A DNA stretch of 64,000 nucleotides, from NCBI GenBank assembly GCA_030615505.1, contig JAUWZD010000001.1, positions 1 through 64,000 on the forward strand. Direction: 5' to 3'. This document shows positions 31,896 through 41,422 of the stretch, one piece after another. Origin of the DNA: Spirochaetales bacterium (GTDB taxonomy: Bacteria; Spirochaetota; Spirochaetia; SZUA-6; DRHE01). Numbering within the stretch: the first letter of the stretch is position 1; every line of letters begins with the position of its first letter. A program made the position numbers and the translations under genes. A model generated the notes under the pieces. The model ran no database searches and had not been told where the DNA came from. It saw only the letters and a list, made by a program, of their open reading frames with translations.

Positions 31896-32941
31896 AGAAA
31901 ATACGTCTTGGCAGAAGTGAAATGATGGTCACTAAGATCGGCTTTGGCGGAATCCCTATTCAGCGCCTTACTGAGGAGGATGCCGTTAAGGTTGTGCAGA
32001 GCGCACTGGATCAGGGCATCAACTGGATTGATACGGCTAATAGCTATGGTACATCCGAGGAGAGGATCGGCAGGGCGATCAGGAATTACGATAGACACAG
32101 TATAAAAATCTTTACCAAGGGCTCGGGCGCGGACTTAAATACTATCCGCAAGCAGATTGAGCTTTCCTTGCAGCGGATGAATTTGTCTTACCTGGATCTC
32201 TACCAATTTCACTTTGTTCCGAGTGAGGCAGTGTGGGAAGATATGTGTAAGAACGGAACTGTCGATGAAATTCTACACTTAAGAGAAAAGGGTCTAATAA
32301 GGCATGTCGGCGCATCCGCTCATACAATCGAAGCAATGCTTGCAGTGATGGAGCATCCTGAGATAGAGGTTATCCAGTTTCCATTTAACTTAATTATGGA
32401 AGAAAATGGATTAAAAGTGCTTGAAAAGTGTAAAGCAATGGATACCGGGTTTATTACCATGAAGCCCTTTGGGGGAGGCATGCTGGAAAACGCCTCTGCC
32501 TGCATACGATTCCTGCTGCAGTATCCTGAGGTCGTTTTGGATCCGGGTTTTGAAACAATCGCAGAATTGAAAGAAGTAATTGCACTTTGTGAGGAAGATG
32601 CCCCCCTATCGGCGGATGACAGGGCGGCCATTGAGCGCTTGAAAAAGGAGCTCGGATCCAGTTTCTGCCGAAGATGCGGATACTGCACACCCTGCCCGCA
32701 TGATGTTTCAATAATACCCCTTATGACCATGGAATCCCTTATAAAGCGCTTTCATCCGGAACAAATTCTATCCGGCTGGATCGCCGAGGCTGTTGAATCC
32801 CATAAAAACTGTGTAGAGTGCGGTGAATGTGAAGAAAAATGCCCTTACAAGCTGTCGATAAGAGAGGGTATGCGGCAGGGGGTGGAAGCATTCAGAGCTC
32901 TGCCGAGGGAGGAAAACATCCCTCGGATCATTACGGTGTGA
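31892..32941 (+). CDS. Aldo/keto reductase with a C-terminal 4Fe-4S ferredoxin domain
   Basis: 349 residues. The aldo/keto reductase barrel covers 1-260: LGRSEMMVTKIGFGGIPIQRL, INWIDTANSYGTSEERIGRAI (catalytic Asp and Tyr), KIFTKGSG (Lys) and LDLYQFHFV (His position). The tail holds two cluster motifs, CRRCGYCTPCPHDVSI and CVECGECEEKCPYKLSI. This fused type is common in anaerobes, where ferredoxin-like clusters probably replace or feed the usual NADPH chemistry. It overlaps the preceding gene by four bases. Confidence 0.93.
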   Translation: MKKIRLGRSEMMVTKIGFGGIPIQRLTEEDAVKVVQSALDQGINWIDTANSYGTSEERIGRAIRNYDRHSIKIFTKGSGADLNTIRKQIELSLQRMNLSYLDLYQFHFVPSEAVWEDMCKNGTVDEILHLREKGLIRHVGASAHTIEAMLAVMEHPEIEVIQFPFNLIMEENGLKVLEKCKAMDTGFITMKPFGGGMLENASACIRFLLQYPEVVLDPGFETIAELKEVIALCEEDAPLSADDRAAIERLKKELGSSFCRRCGYCTPCPHDVSIIPLMTMESLIKRFHPEQILSGWIAEAVESHKNCVECGECEEKCPYKLSIREGMRQGVEAFRALPREENIPRIITV

Positions 32942-32971
32942 TGAGCGTGATCAGAATTAAAGGAGGAAACA

Positions 32972-34618
32972 ATGCCGGCTTCAAAGCATCCACTCATTGT
33001 CATAGGCCATAAAAATCCGAATACGGATTCCATCTGTTCAGCTATAGCTTATGCACACCTGAAAAACGATTTTCTGGGGGAAGCGGCAGCCCCTTTTCGT
33101 GCCGGGAATATCAATCTTCAAACCTCGTTTGTTCTTTCTAATTTCGGGGTGGAGAGCCCGGAGCTTATCACCGATGTTTACCCGAAGATCATGGACATCA
33201 TGATTAAGCAAGAAGCGCTTATTATCCTCTCAGAAGAGGACACACTGGCACAGGCTGAGGATATCCTGATTAAGAACCGTTTTTCCTTCCTGCCGGTGGT
33301 AGACAGTGAAGGTAAGTGTGCCGGCAAGATCACAGCTTTCCGGCTGGCCGGGTTGACCCGTGAGTTTAGCGAGCTTGCCTTACGGGAGAATATTTTTATA
33401 AACCTGGAGAAATTTCTGAAATCTGTGGGGGGACGAATAATCACCTGCAGCACAAAACAGACTCGCTTTACCGGAAAGCTTTTGATCAATGGTATTTCCT
33501 CTGAACCAGGACATGAAGATGCGGGATCACTCCTCTTTGTCACCCTATTTGATGAAAACACATTGATAGAAGTCATGGAGAAAGGGGTAAAATGCATCGT
33601 GGTATGCGGCCCGGAAGGTTTAAACGGGAAGATCCCGGAGATGGCTGCTAAAAACGATGTGTGCCTCATGGTCTCTCCCGTAGATATTCTCAGCACAGTG
33701 TTGCAGATATTCCTGGCCATGCCAATAAGGAACTTTATAGACCGTAAGCATCCTACATTTAAACAGCACGATCTTGTGCGGAATGTTCAGAAAGAGATTG
33801 GGAAATATAATGAGGGTGGATTTATCGTGCTCGATGAGGAAAATTTTATCCGGGGAGTGATCACCAGGATAAACTTCCTCACACAGAGTAGATTCCGGGT
33901 CGTTATGGTGGATCACAATGAATTCTCCCAGGGAGTAGAAGGGATCGAAGAGGCTGAGGTCGTGGAGATTATTGACCATCACCGGTTGGGAACCAGGAAC
34001 ACGGATATTCCCATTACATTTATCAACAAGGTTGTGGGCTCCACATGTACCATCATAGCCGAGATGTACAAAATTTCAGGCTTCTTACTCGATCCGGGAA
34101 TAGCCGGACTCATGCTTTCGGCTATTCTATCTGACACGGTTATACTGAAATCTCCCACCACCACCCAACTCGATCTGGATATGTCTGAGTGGCTGGAGCA
34201 CAGGGCCGGGATCAAGCTCGAAGAATTCGGTGAGACCATGTTTGACGCCGGAAGTGCCTTAGAGGGTCTGGACCCGGAACAGATTATCAAGCAGGACCAG
34301 AAGATATATGTTGAGGGAGAGTGGAAGTTCAGCATAAGCCAGGTAGAGATTGTAGGCTTTAAGAAGTTTTTCGAAATGAAGAACGCGCTTAAAGAAAAAA
34401 TAAAATCTATCATGGAGCAAGGGGGGTGCAATTTCGGCTGCCTGATGGCCACAGACATAACCAGGGAAACCAGCCTGCTTCTATGCAGCGGTGGAAGGAA
34501 AATTCTGGATGCTATATCTTATCCCATGGTAGAGGAGAACATCTTTGAGATGAAAGCCGTGCTATCAAGAAAGAAACAGGTTCTCCCGTACCTCCTCGAT
34601 CTCATCCGCAAGCTTTAA
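32972..34618 (+). CDS. Manganese-dependent inorganic pyrophosphatase with CBS and DRTGG domains
   Basis: 548 residues, the size of regulated family II pyrophosphatases. VIGHKNPNTDSICSAIAYAHLK is the first DHH metal site, followed by CBS1 (LIILSEEDTLAQAEDILIKNRFSFLPVVDSEGK), a DRTGG domain (about 125-240) and CBS2 (FIDRKHPTFKQHDLVRNVQKEIGKYNEGGFIVLDEENFIRGVITR). The catalytic half resumes with VVMVDHNEF and EIIDHHRLG, ending in the DHHA2 domain. It hydrolyses pyrophosphate, and AMP/ADP or diadenosine polyphosphates bind the CBS pair. AAAGGAGG precedes the ATG. Confidence 0.93.
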   Translation: MPASKHPLIVIGHKNPNTDSICSAIAYAHLKNDFLGEAAAPFRAGNINLQTSFVLSNFGVESPELITDVYPKIMDIMIKQEALIILSEEDTLAQAEDILIKNRFSFLPVVDSEGKCAGKITAFRLAGLTREFSELALRENIFINLEKFLKSVGGRIITCSTKQTRFTGKLLINGISSEPGHEDAGSLLFVTLFDENTLIEVMEKGVKCIVVCGPEGLNGKIPEMAAKNDVCLMVSPVDILSTVLQIFLAMPIRNFIDRKHPTFKQHDLVRNVQKEIGKYNEGGFIVLDEENFIRGVITRINFLTQSRFRVVMVDHNEFSQGVEGIEEAEVVEIIDHHRLGTRNTDIPITFINKVVGSTCTIIAEMYKISGFLLDPGIAGLMLSAILSDTVILKSPTTTQLDLDMSEWLEHRAGIKLEEFGETMFDAGSALEGLDPEQIIKQDQKIYVEGEWKFSISQVEIVGFKKFFEMKNALKEKIKSIMEQGGCNFGCLMATDITRETSLLLCSGGRKILDAISYPMVEENIFEMKAVLSRKKQVLPYLLDLIRKL

Positions 34619-34827
34619 GATGCAGCTCCAACTGCGTTTGAAAAAATGCTTAGAAATCGAACCTGAAGAAGGGTGCTTTCAGGGGAAAAAATTCCTAATT
34701 CCGCAAAATAACAGGTAAAAATAAAATTTTTTAAGGCTATAACCCTTTAAATATTATCCAACGTGTTGTACTGTATATGGAAATAATTTTGCCGCCTCAA
34801 CAGCAGCTTAGAAAAGGAATATACTAT

Positions 34828-36573
34828 ATGACAAAGAGAATAGTTATGATCTACCCGGAGATACCCGTTACCTACTGGAGCTTCAACTATACTCTGTCCT
34901 TCATAGGGAAAAAGGCAAGCATACCGCCTCTTGGTCTCATGACAGTAGCCTCCATGCTACCTGAAGATTGGGATGTGAACCTTATCGATATGAATGTAAC
35001 GGATCTTAATCGGAATGACTTAGAAAGGGCTGATCTGGTCTTTATCTCCGCCATGCTTGTGCAGAAGCCTTCTTTTTCCGAGGTTGTGAGACTCTGTAAT
35101 GAAATGGGCAAGCCGGTGGTAGCCGGGGGTCCCTATCCGATCTGTTCATATGAAAATATCGAGGGTGTTGATCACTTTATTCTTGATGAGGCAGAGCTTA
35201 CACTTCCGGCCTTCCTGAGAGACCTTGAAGCCGGCTGCCCACAGAGGGTATATAGGGATAAGAGAAAGCCCGATATCACAAAAACACCACTGCCCAGGTT
35301 CGATCTTATCGACGTAGACGTTTATATCAGCATGCCGCTTCAGTATTCCCGCGGCTGCCCCTTCAACTGCGAGTTCTGTGATATTATTGAGATGTTCGGG
35401 AGAATACCCCGAACAAAAACACCTGAGCAGTTCGTAAGTGAGATGGAGGAGGTGTATAGGACAGGGTTCAGCGGATCTATCTTTATCGTGGATGACAATT
35501 TTGTAGGCAACAAAAGGAAGGTGAAGGCGCTTCTGCGGAGGCTGATCGAGTGGCAGAGGGACCATGAATATCCCTATGCACTCTTTACAGAGGCCAGTAT
35601 GGATCTGGCCCAGGATGATGAACTGCTCGATCTTATGGTGGAGGCAAGTTTTGAGATGGTCTTTTTAGGAATCGAGACACCAGATAAGGAAACCCTTGTC
35701 TTAGCCCAAAAGAAGCAGAATCTCAGGTCGGATATATATGAAAGTATAAAGAAGATTCAGAAGAAGGGGATAGAGGTAGCCGGCGGTTTTATAATCGGCT
35801 TCGACAGCGATCCCCCCGATATCTTCGACAGGCAGATCGATTTCATTCAGCGGGCGGGAATCCCAATGGCCATGATTGGAATGCTTACTGTGATTCCCCA
35901 CACCCAGCTCTTCCGGCGTTTATCCAGGGAAGGCCGCCTGGCAGAGGATATGGCTGTAAATTACGCCCATGACCTGAGGATAAATTTTATTCCTCGCATG
36001 TCCCGGGAGGTGCTGATTGAAGGTTATAAGCGGGTCCTTGCCGAACTCTACTCTCCCGGTACCTATTTCCAGCGCTGTCTCACCTTTTTGAAGCTGCTGC
36101 CTGCGGAGGCAAAGCCGTCCAAACCCCTGTCGAGAAACGATATCCGTGCCTTTCTGCTCTCTCTTATGAGACAGGGCTTCTCTCGCTATGGTTTTAAGTA
36201 TTTAAAATTCTTAATCAGCGCGATTCGGTTGGATACCGGGCAATTAGCCATGGCAGTCATCCTGGCCATCAGGGGATATCATTTCTTCACCATTACCAGG
36301 TATATACTGAAGGCTGATAAATTCTCCAATATACTCATCCATGCCGTGCAGTCATTCCAGAGCCGTTTGGCTGAGGTTGTAGAGAAGGGCAGGGGACAGC
36401 TTGCAGCGGAACTGGAGTCTCATATAATAGCCCTGAAGAGCAATATGCAAAAAAGGTATCGGAAATTAAGCCGGGGTGTTCAAAGGTACCTGACGGAGCC
36501 GTTTGCAGAGTTCGAGCTTCGCTGTGAAACAATGCTGACGGAATTAAGGCTTTCATATCTATACGAGTTATGA
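34828..36573 (+). CDS. B12-binding-domain radical SAM protein (DUF4070 type)
   Basis: 581 residues from ATG 34828, which has AAAGGAA eight bases upstream; the longer frame from 34777 lacks a ribosome site. The first 150 residues are a B12-binding-like fold (IPPLGLMTVASMLPEDWDVNLIDMNV), although the DxHxxG His motif is absent, so cobalamin may bind base-on-free or not at all. The radical SAM loop is YSRGCPFNCEFCDIIEMFGR. The DUF4070 region follows (LYSPGTYFQRCLTFLKLL). Relatives include hopanoid and lipid methylases, but the substrate is not deducible. Confidence 0.9.
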   Translation: MTKRIVMIYPEIPVTYWSFNYTLSFIGKKASIPPLGLMTVASMLPEDWDVNLIDMNVTDLNRNDLERADLVFISAMLVQKPSFSEVVRLCNEMGKPVVAGGPYPICSYENIEGVDHFILDEAELTLPAFLRDLEAGCPQRVYRDKRKPDITKTPLPRFDLIDVDVYISMPLQYSRGCPFNCEFCDIIEMFGRIPRTKTPEQFVSEMEEVYRTGFSGSIFIVDDNFVGNKRKVKALLRRLIEWQRDHEYPYALFTEASMDLAQDDELLDLMVEASFEMVFLGIETPDKETLVLAQKKQNLRSDIYESIKKIQKKGIEVAGGFIIGFDSDPPDIFDRQIDFIQRAGIPMAMIGMLTVIPHTQLFRRLSREGRLAEDMAVNYAHDLRINFIPRMSREVLIEGYKRVLAELYSPGTYFQRCLTFLKLLPAEAKPSKPLSRNDIRAFLLSLMRQGFSRYGFKYLKFLISAIRLDTGQLAMAVILAIRGYHFFTITRYILKADKFSNILIHAVQSFQSRLAEVVEKGRGQLAAELESHIIALKSNMQKRYRKLSRGVQRYLTEPFAEFELRCETMLTELRLSYLYEL

Positions 36574-36631
36574 GATACGAGTCGAAACTAATTTTTACAA
36601 TACCTCTGGCGCCCATTAGAATAAGCCGGCT

Positions 36632-39600
36632 TCAGCTTTTATCAGGAGTTTGCAGCTTGATGGTCTTGATCTCGTAGGGCTTTATATGAAAGGAAATCTT
36701 ATAAATATCCTGATCCTTTTCCACTAAAAGAGAGTCCATGTCATTTTCTAGAAGATCGGTCTCACTGGCTTTCAGGATCTGAAACGGAGTCAGGAGCGAT
36801 AGATCGGTTCTCATACCAAAAGCTTCATATACCCTTACAATAATAGTATTATCCTGTTCTGCCATCTTTATGGTCTCAATGACCGCATTATTCTGGTCAA
36901 CAGAAAAGAAGGGCTGATTTTCAAACGCCTGTGTAGAAGAAACGGCGCTTCCGGAAGCCGGTAATTCAAAATAAAGCGGGGGTAAATTGAGAAAATAACC
37001 TGCAGGAATAACCTGCCCCTCCCTGAAATCTCGGGAGTGAGGCAGAAGGGCATAGGTAAAGTGATGAACCTCCCTATCCGCAAGGGGATCCGGGTCTATG
37101 GGTGAGCGCAGCAGGGTAAGCTCTAAAGTATTTTTATATACATTATAACCATACTTGCAGTCGTTAAGAAGGGCGGCTCCATATCCATACTCCGAAAGAT
37201 CGGCCCATTTATGAGCAAATACCTCGAATTTGGCTGCCTCCCAGCTGGTATTTCTGTAATTGGCGCGTCTTATATTGCCGAACTGGATATCAAAATCAGC
37301 GGAATCCGTATGGATGTTGAGGGGAAAGGCTACCTTGAGCATTTTCTGCTTTTCCTTCCAGTCGATGCTCGTTTTGAACTCTATTATTTTACTGTTTCTG
37401 TAGAGGCGGATTTCCTGAGTAACTTTGGATTCGGAGATAATCCTCTTTTGAACGATCGAGGCACAGAGGGGACCTTTCTCCTCTATCTCAGTCGACAAAA
37501 GCTCACTTTTCTCCGGGGCTGCCTCTATATAAGAGGGATCAATATTCCAGGCATCATATTTTACCAGGTTATCCCTGTAGAGAAGAAGTTGATTGGCCCG
37601 TTTTCCCTCTGCCAGCACCTCTCTGTTTTCTTCTTTATCGAAAATGCTCTGGATTGAACCATCTGCGGAGAAAACAACCCTGATTTTAGCATTCTCCAAT
37701 TGATTCCGGGAAGCTGAAACGGGGTCTTGAATGGAAACGCTTCCCCCATTTTCTTCCAGTTGTAGAGTGGTGAATCCGTAAGAGGGCAGTCTGCATTCTA
37801 GAAAAATTCCATCTTTCCCTTTCTGTAAAGCCAGGCCCTGGCCATTTGTAGTCACCAGCCGATTCTTGCCTGACCAATTCTTAACAGGTAGGAATAGGAT
37901 TTGCTCTCTGGCAAATCCTGTAGTATTAAAAATCAGGTATGTTCCGGCAGTGTTTGAGCCCGGCTGAAGCCTCGCGGCAAATGTCTCTAAAGCCTTTACG
38001 ATCAATTGCTCACCCCGGGCGAGCAATTGATCAAATTGACGGCTGCTCTCTTGAAATGCACATTCGATGGTTGTGCCAGGCAGGATATCGTGAAACTGGT
38101 TTAAAAGCAGTTTTTTCCAGAGCTGCTCCAGGTGCTCTGCAGGATAATCCGAACCTAACAGTACACTGTTGAGCAGCAGGAGGAACTCGAGGTTGTGCAT
38201 GAGATATTCAGACCTGCGGTTGTGCCATTTTGTCCTGCCGCGGGTGGTCAGGGTCCCCCGATGTGTTTCCAGATACAATTCCCCCTGCCATTCCGGAATA
38301 TCTTTGATATCCTCTTCTGCCTTTCTAAAGAAATCCCTGGCCGATTCCATAGTGAGCCTTGGAAGACCCTCTGCATTCTGAGCTCGACGGGCCAGCTCCA
38401 GGTGATGTCGACCCGGGCCTCCCCCTCCATCTCCTTCCCCGAACAAACAGAGCCACCTTTTAGCCTGGTCTTTTTCCCGAAAGTTCCCGGCTGCGTAGAG
38501 CAGCTCACCCGGAAGCAGGGTAGAATTATATGTATCGGCCGGTAAAAAATGGGTAAATACTTTCGACCCGTCAAGCCCTTCCCATAAAAAGGTATGAAGA
38601 GGGAATTTGTTTATTTTATTCCAGGAGAGCTTTTGAGACATAAGATATTTCAATCCGCTTTTTTTCATCAGCTGCGGCAGAACAGGAGAAAAACCGAATG
38701 TGTCGGAAAGCCACAGATTCTCAACCTTCTTTCCGAATTCATCACGAAAGAAGCGTTTCCCATAGAGGATCTGCCGGATGAGTGACTCGCCCCCTGTCAG
38801 ATTGCAGTCCGGCTCCACCCACATTGCACCCTGAAGCTCCCAGCTTCCTTGAGCAACAGCAGCCTTTATCTTTACGAAAAGTTCCGGATATTTGTCCTTC
38901 ACAAACTGGTAAAGCTGAGGCTGGCTGGCACCGAACCTGTACTCAGGATACTCCTGCATATAGTAGATGGCTGACGAAAAGGTTCGCCCTGCCTTTCTAA
39001 CAGTTTCTCTTAGAGGCCACAGCCAGGCGACATCAAGGTGAGCGTGCCCCACAGCACTGATTTCAGGTGAGGAGGCATTCGCCTTCTTTTCGAGTTCAGG
39101 CAGCAGCTCACTGCGACAGAGCTCAATATCTTCTTCCTTACCATCTCGGTAGAGGTTCAGTGCCCTATTAAGAGCGGAAAGGATCTGAGCCTGTCTCATT
39201 TCGGGTTCCTGGAGATGTATGGCCAGATCAAGGAGAAAAAGCATATCATGGTATAGATTCCAGAAATCCCTGCGAAAAACAGCCAGGCTGGCGTCGTTCA
39301 GTTTTGCCTCTTCCTGAACTCCCATAGTGTTATTGGCGGCAGCTTCAACCAGAAGCTCTACAGTTTCACCATCTTCTGCCTGAGAGCTGACAGGGATTAT
39401 GGCTTTCCGATACAGCGGATCTGTCACACCTGCTTTTGAAGTCAGGCCGCAAATGGGAACTCCACGGGAATCAAACAGACAGGCCTCGCTGCCCGTATCA
39501 ATCACGGCCACAGCCTCTTTATTTTTCCAGTGCACAGGAATACTTGCTCTGAACCTGAACCAGGCGGACTGCCAGAGGGATCCCCAGACCTCTCCGATCA

Positions 39601-39763
39601 TTATCTCCTGCCAATCCCTTTTCTGAAGCGATTGAAAGGGAATCGGATCTTCATCCACGCTGTAAAGGACCTTTAGGGGAATTCGCTCTGAATAGTAGCC
39701 GAAAGCGTTATCCTTCAAAAATTTACTGATTCGATCGATTATGGGATTATTACTGGCTGCCAT
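36632..39763 (-). CDS. GH38-family alpha-mannosidase
   Basis: 1043 residues, typical of bacterial GH38 enzymes. The catalytic domain begins at about residue 235: ISAVGHAHLDVAWLWPLRETVRK binds zinc, and NLWLSDTFGFSPVLPQLMKKSGLKYLMSQKL carries the nucleophile Asp. WEGLDGSKVFTHFLPADTYN and FLPVKNWSG mark later domains. No signal peptide, so it cleaves mannosides inside the cell. The divergent ABC genes would import the substrate. A predicted promoter lies so close that the message may be leaderless at ATG 39763, and no ribosome site precedes it. Confidence 0.94.
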   Translation of the reverse strand: MAASNNPIIDRISKFLKDNAFGYYSERIPLKVLYSVDEDPIPFQSLQKRDWQEIMIGEVWGSLWQSAWFRFRASIPVHWKNKEAVAVIDTGSEACLFDSRGVPICGLTSKAGVTDPLYRKAIIPVSSQAEDGETVELLVEAAANNTMGVQEEAKLNDASLAVFRRDFWNLYHDMLFLLDLAIHLQEPEMRQAQILSALNRALNLYRDGKEEDIELCRSELLPELEKKANASSPEISAVGHAHLDVAWLWPLRETVRKAGRTFSSAIYYMQEYPEYRFGASQPQLYQFVKDKYPELFVKIKAAVAQGSWELQGAMWVEPDCNLTGGESLIRQILYGKRFFRDEFGKKVENLWLSDTFGFSPVLPQLMKKSGLKYLMSQKLSWNKINKFPLHTFLWEGLDGSKVFTHFLPADTYNSTLLPGELLYAAGNFREKDQAKRWLCLFGEGDGGGGPGRHHLELARRAQNAEGLPRLTMESARDFFRKAEEDIKDIPEWQGELYLETHRGTLTTRGRTKWHNRRSEYLMHNLEFLLLLNSVLLGSDYPAEHLEQLWKKLLLNQFHDILPGTTIECAFQESSRQFDQLLARGEQLIVKALETFAARLQPGSNTAGTYLIFNTTGFAREQILFLPVKNWSGKNRLVTTNGQGLALQKGKDGIFLECRLPSYGFTTLQLEENGGSVSIQDPVSASRNQLENAKIRVVFSADGSIQSIFDKEENREVLAEGKRANQLLLYRDNLVKYDAWNIDPSYIEAAPEKSELLSTEIEEKGPLCASIVQKRIISESKVTQEIRLYRNSKIIEFKTSIDWKEKQKMLKVAFPLNIHTDSADFDIQFGNIRRANYRNTSWEAAKFEVFAHKWADLSEYGYGAALLNDCKYGYNVYKNTLELTLLRSPIDPDPLADREVHHFTYALLPHSRDFREGQVIPAGYFLNLPPLYFELPASGSAVSSTQAFENQPFFSVDQNNAVIETIKMAEQDNTIIVRVYEAFGMRTDLSLLTPFQILKASETDLLENDMDSLLVEKDQDIYKISFHIKPYEIKTIKLQTPDKS

Positions 39764-39770
39764 AACAGCT

Positions 39771-39800
39771 ATTATTAGATAATAAAGAAATTACTGTCAA
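39771..39800 (-). promoter_or_regulatory. Promoter of the alpha-mannosidase gene
   Basis: On the minus strand a perfect TTGACA (39800-39795) is followed after 18 bases by AATAAT (39776-39771), a five-of-six -10 box. The predicted transcript start falls at or just before the ATG at 39763, suggesting a leaderless message. Confidence 0.5.
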
Positions 39801-39900
39801 GCAATAATATAATAATGAATATTATTAATTCTTATATAGCTCTTGTTTAATTGTTTTCTATATAAAGATTAATACGACAATATTAAATTATAATAATAAC

Positions 39901-39929
39901 TTGACAAATAGATATTCATCGTCTATAAT
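39901..39929 (+). promoter_or_regulatory. Consensus sigma-70 promoter of the mannoside ABC operon
   Basis: TTGACA (39901-39906) and TATAAT (39924-39929) are both perfect and spaced by exactly 17 bases. Such a strong promoter is usually under repressor control, here probably by the GntR/LacI hybrid in the same operon. AT-rich repeats around 39806-39825 (TAATAATGAATATTATTA) are candidate operators between the two divergent promoters. AAGGAGG (39947-39953) precedes the first ATG. Confidence 0.85.
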
Positions 39930-39958
39930 CTTTAAAAATAGATTTTAAGGAGGTAGTT

Positions 39959-41359
39959 ATGAAATTATTCGACAAAAAACGCTGCTTGATCCTGGGTTTG
40001 GTTCTGCTCGTACTCCTGTTCTGCCCTGCACACATCTTTGCAGGCGGGGAGCAAGAAAAGGAGGAAATCCCAACCTTGATCTGGTTGACTAACGTGCAGG
40101 GAGGAACGAATCCTGAGGATGACTTAATTTTTCAAAAAGAGATAGAAAGGCTAACAGGAGTTAAAGTCAAGCTGATTAAACCACCGGCACCCGAATACGA
40201 TACAAAAATGACCGCCATGCTGGCAACGGGAGAGCCCCTTGATATTGTTTATCTCCTGGACTCTCACTTCGATGCACTGTGGGATCAGCACTTGTTTGAG
40301 CCACTCACAGACAGGATTATGAGCTCAAAAGTATTGAGCGATCCGGAGATTATACCCATGTCCGAGTGGGACCGAATCAGAAGGGATGACGGTGACATCT
40401 ATGCAGTATTCCAAAAATTTGAGCAGGGAACCCTTCCGATTGTGAGAGCGGATTGGATGGAAAAACTTGGCTTTGCTCCTCCGGAGACTCTTGATGAGTA
40501 TTATGAGCTTCTAAAAGCCTTTACCTTTCAGGATCCTGATGGAAACGGTAAAGACGATACCTACGGTCTTGCCCTTGGCTTCACCATCTATGAAAGCTCA
40601 GGTTTTTTTGGGGCCTATGGTTTTATGAAGGGATTTGCAAAAGACGCTGCAGGAAATCTGTACGCGCCTCATGCAACGGAAGAAGCAATACCTGTATATG
40701 AATGGCTGGCAAAGCTTTACAGAGAAGGCATTCTTGAGCCTAACTTCGTTACCAATAAGTCTTCAAACTTTCGGGATTTATTCATGACGGACAAAGCAGG
40801 TATGACCTGCTATTGGGCTGCCTGGGTCGGTATGTTCAATCAGATGGTAAAAACTAAAAATCCCGACAGTCCCTTCAAAGCAAGAGGACTGGTCCCTCCC
40901 AAAGGTCCAGGAGGAAGGCTGCTGCGGGCCGGCAGTGATGGTCTAATGGTTATTCCAAAATGGTCTGAGCATAAGGATCTGGCCTTTAAAATACTCGAGT
41001 TCTGGCATACACATGAGGGCTGCGTTGTAAGCTGCTTTGGCGAGCTCGGTCACGACTACAATATAGTTGATGGAAAGTATGTTATGACCGAAATCGGCGA
41101 AGCCTCTATGGGGCAGCACAGCGCTCCCCAGCCAAAATCTTTGAAGTGGAAGAATCCATTTGGTGAGTTGGAGGGATTCGATGAGGCTGCAGAAATAATA
41201 AGAAAATATGCCCGTCCGGAAATGGTAACACCGTATAGAGCGCAGTGGGAGACAATTGTAAGATCTGAAGCTGCCAAAATAATCCTCGGTGACATCTCAG
41301 CCGAGCAAGGCATTAAAAACATGCAGAGAAGGTTCAAGGAAGAGGGTATCTACAAATAG
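39959..41359 (+). CDS. Sugar ABC transporter solute-binding protein (LplA/family 1 type)
   Basis: 466 residues. Signal segment RCLILGLVLLVLLFCPAHIFAGGEQEKEE, where FCPAH lies at the cleavage region; no perfect lipobox. TKMTAMLATGEPLDIVYLLD and FTFQDPDGNGKDDTYGLALGF are typical of the LplA-like group that binds oligosaccharides. AAGGAGG five bases before the ATG gives strong translation. It heads the mannoside operon, and a terminator-like hairpin separates it from the permease genes, so it is made in excess, as expected for a binding protein. Confidence 0.93.
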   Translation: MKLFDKKRCLILGLVLLVLLFCPAHIFAGGEQEKEEIPTLIWLTNVQGGTNPEDDLIFQKEIERLTGVKVKLIKPPAPEYDTKMTAMLATGEPLDIVYLLDSHFDALWDQHLFEPLTDRIMSSKVLSDPEIIPMSEWDRIRRDDGDIYAVFQKFEQGTLPIVRADWMEKLGFAPPETLDEYYELLKAFTFQDPDGNGKDDTYGLALGFTIYESSGFFGAYGFMKGFAKDAAGNLYAPHATEEAIPVYEWLAKLYREGILEPNFVTNKSSNFRDLFMTDKAGMTCYWAAWVGMFNQMVKTKNPDSPFKARGLVPPKGPGGRLLRAGSDGLMVIPKWSEHKDLAFKILEFWHTHEGCVVSCFGELGHDYNIVDGKYVMTEIGEASMGQHSAPQPKSLKWKNPFGELEGFDEAAEIIRKYARPEMVTPYRAQWETIVRSEAAKIILGDISAEQGIKNMQRRFKEEGIYK

Positions 41360-41375
41360 TAGCTTCTGTGAAATC

Positions 41376-41411
41376 ATACCTGCCTCGCTTCTGCGGAGGC
41401 AGGTATTTTTC
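41376..41411 (+). terminator. Attenuator-like hairpin between binding protein and permease genes
   Basis: ATACCTGCCTC (41376-41386) and GAGGCAGGTAT (41396-41406) are perfect 11-base arms with a 9-base loop, followed by TTTTT. It lies 17 bases after the binding protein stop. Partial termination here would set the usual excess of binding protein over membrane subunits. Confidence 0.85.
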
Positions 41412-41422
41412 TTAAAGGCGAT

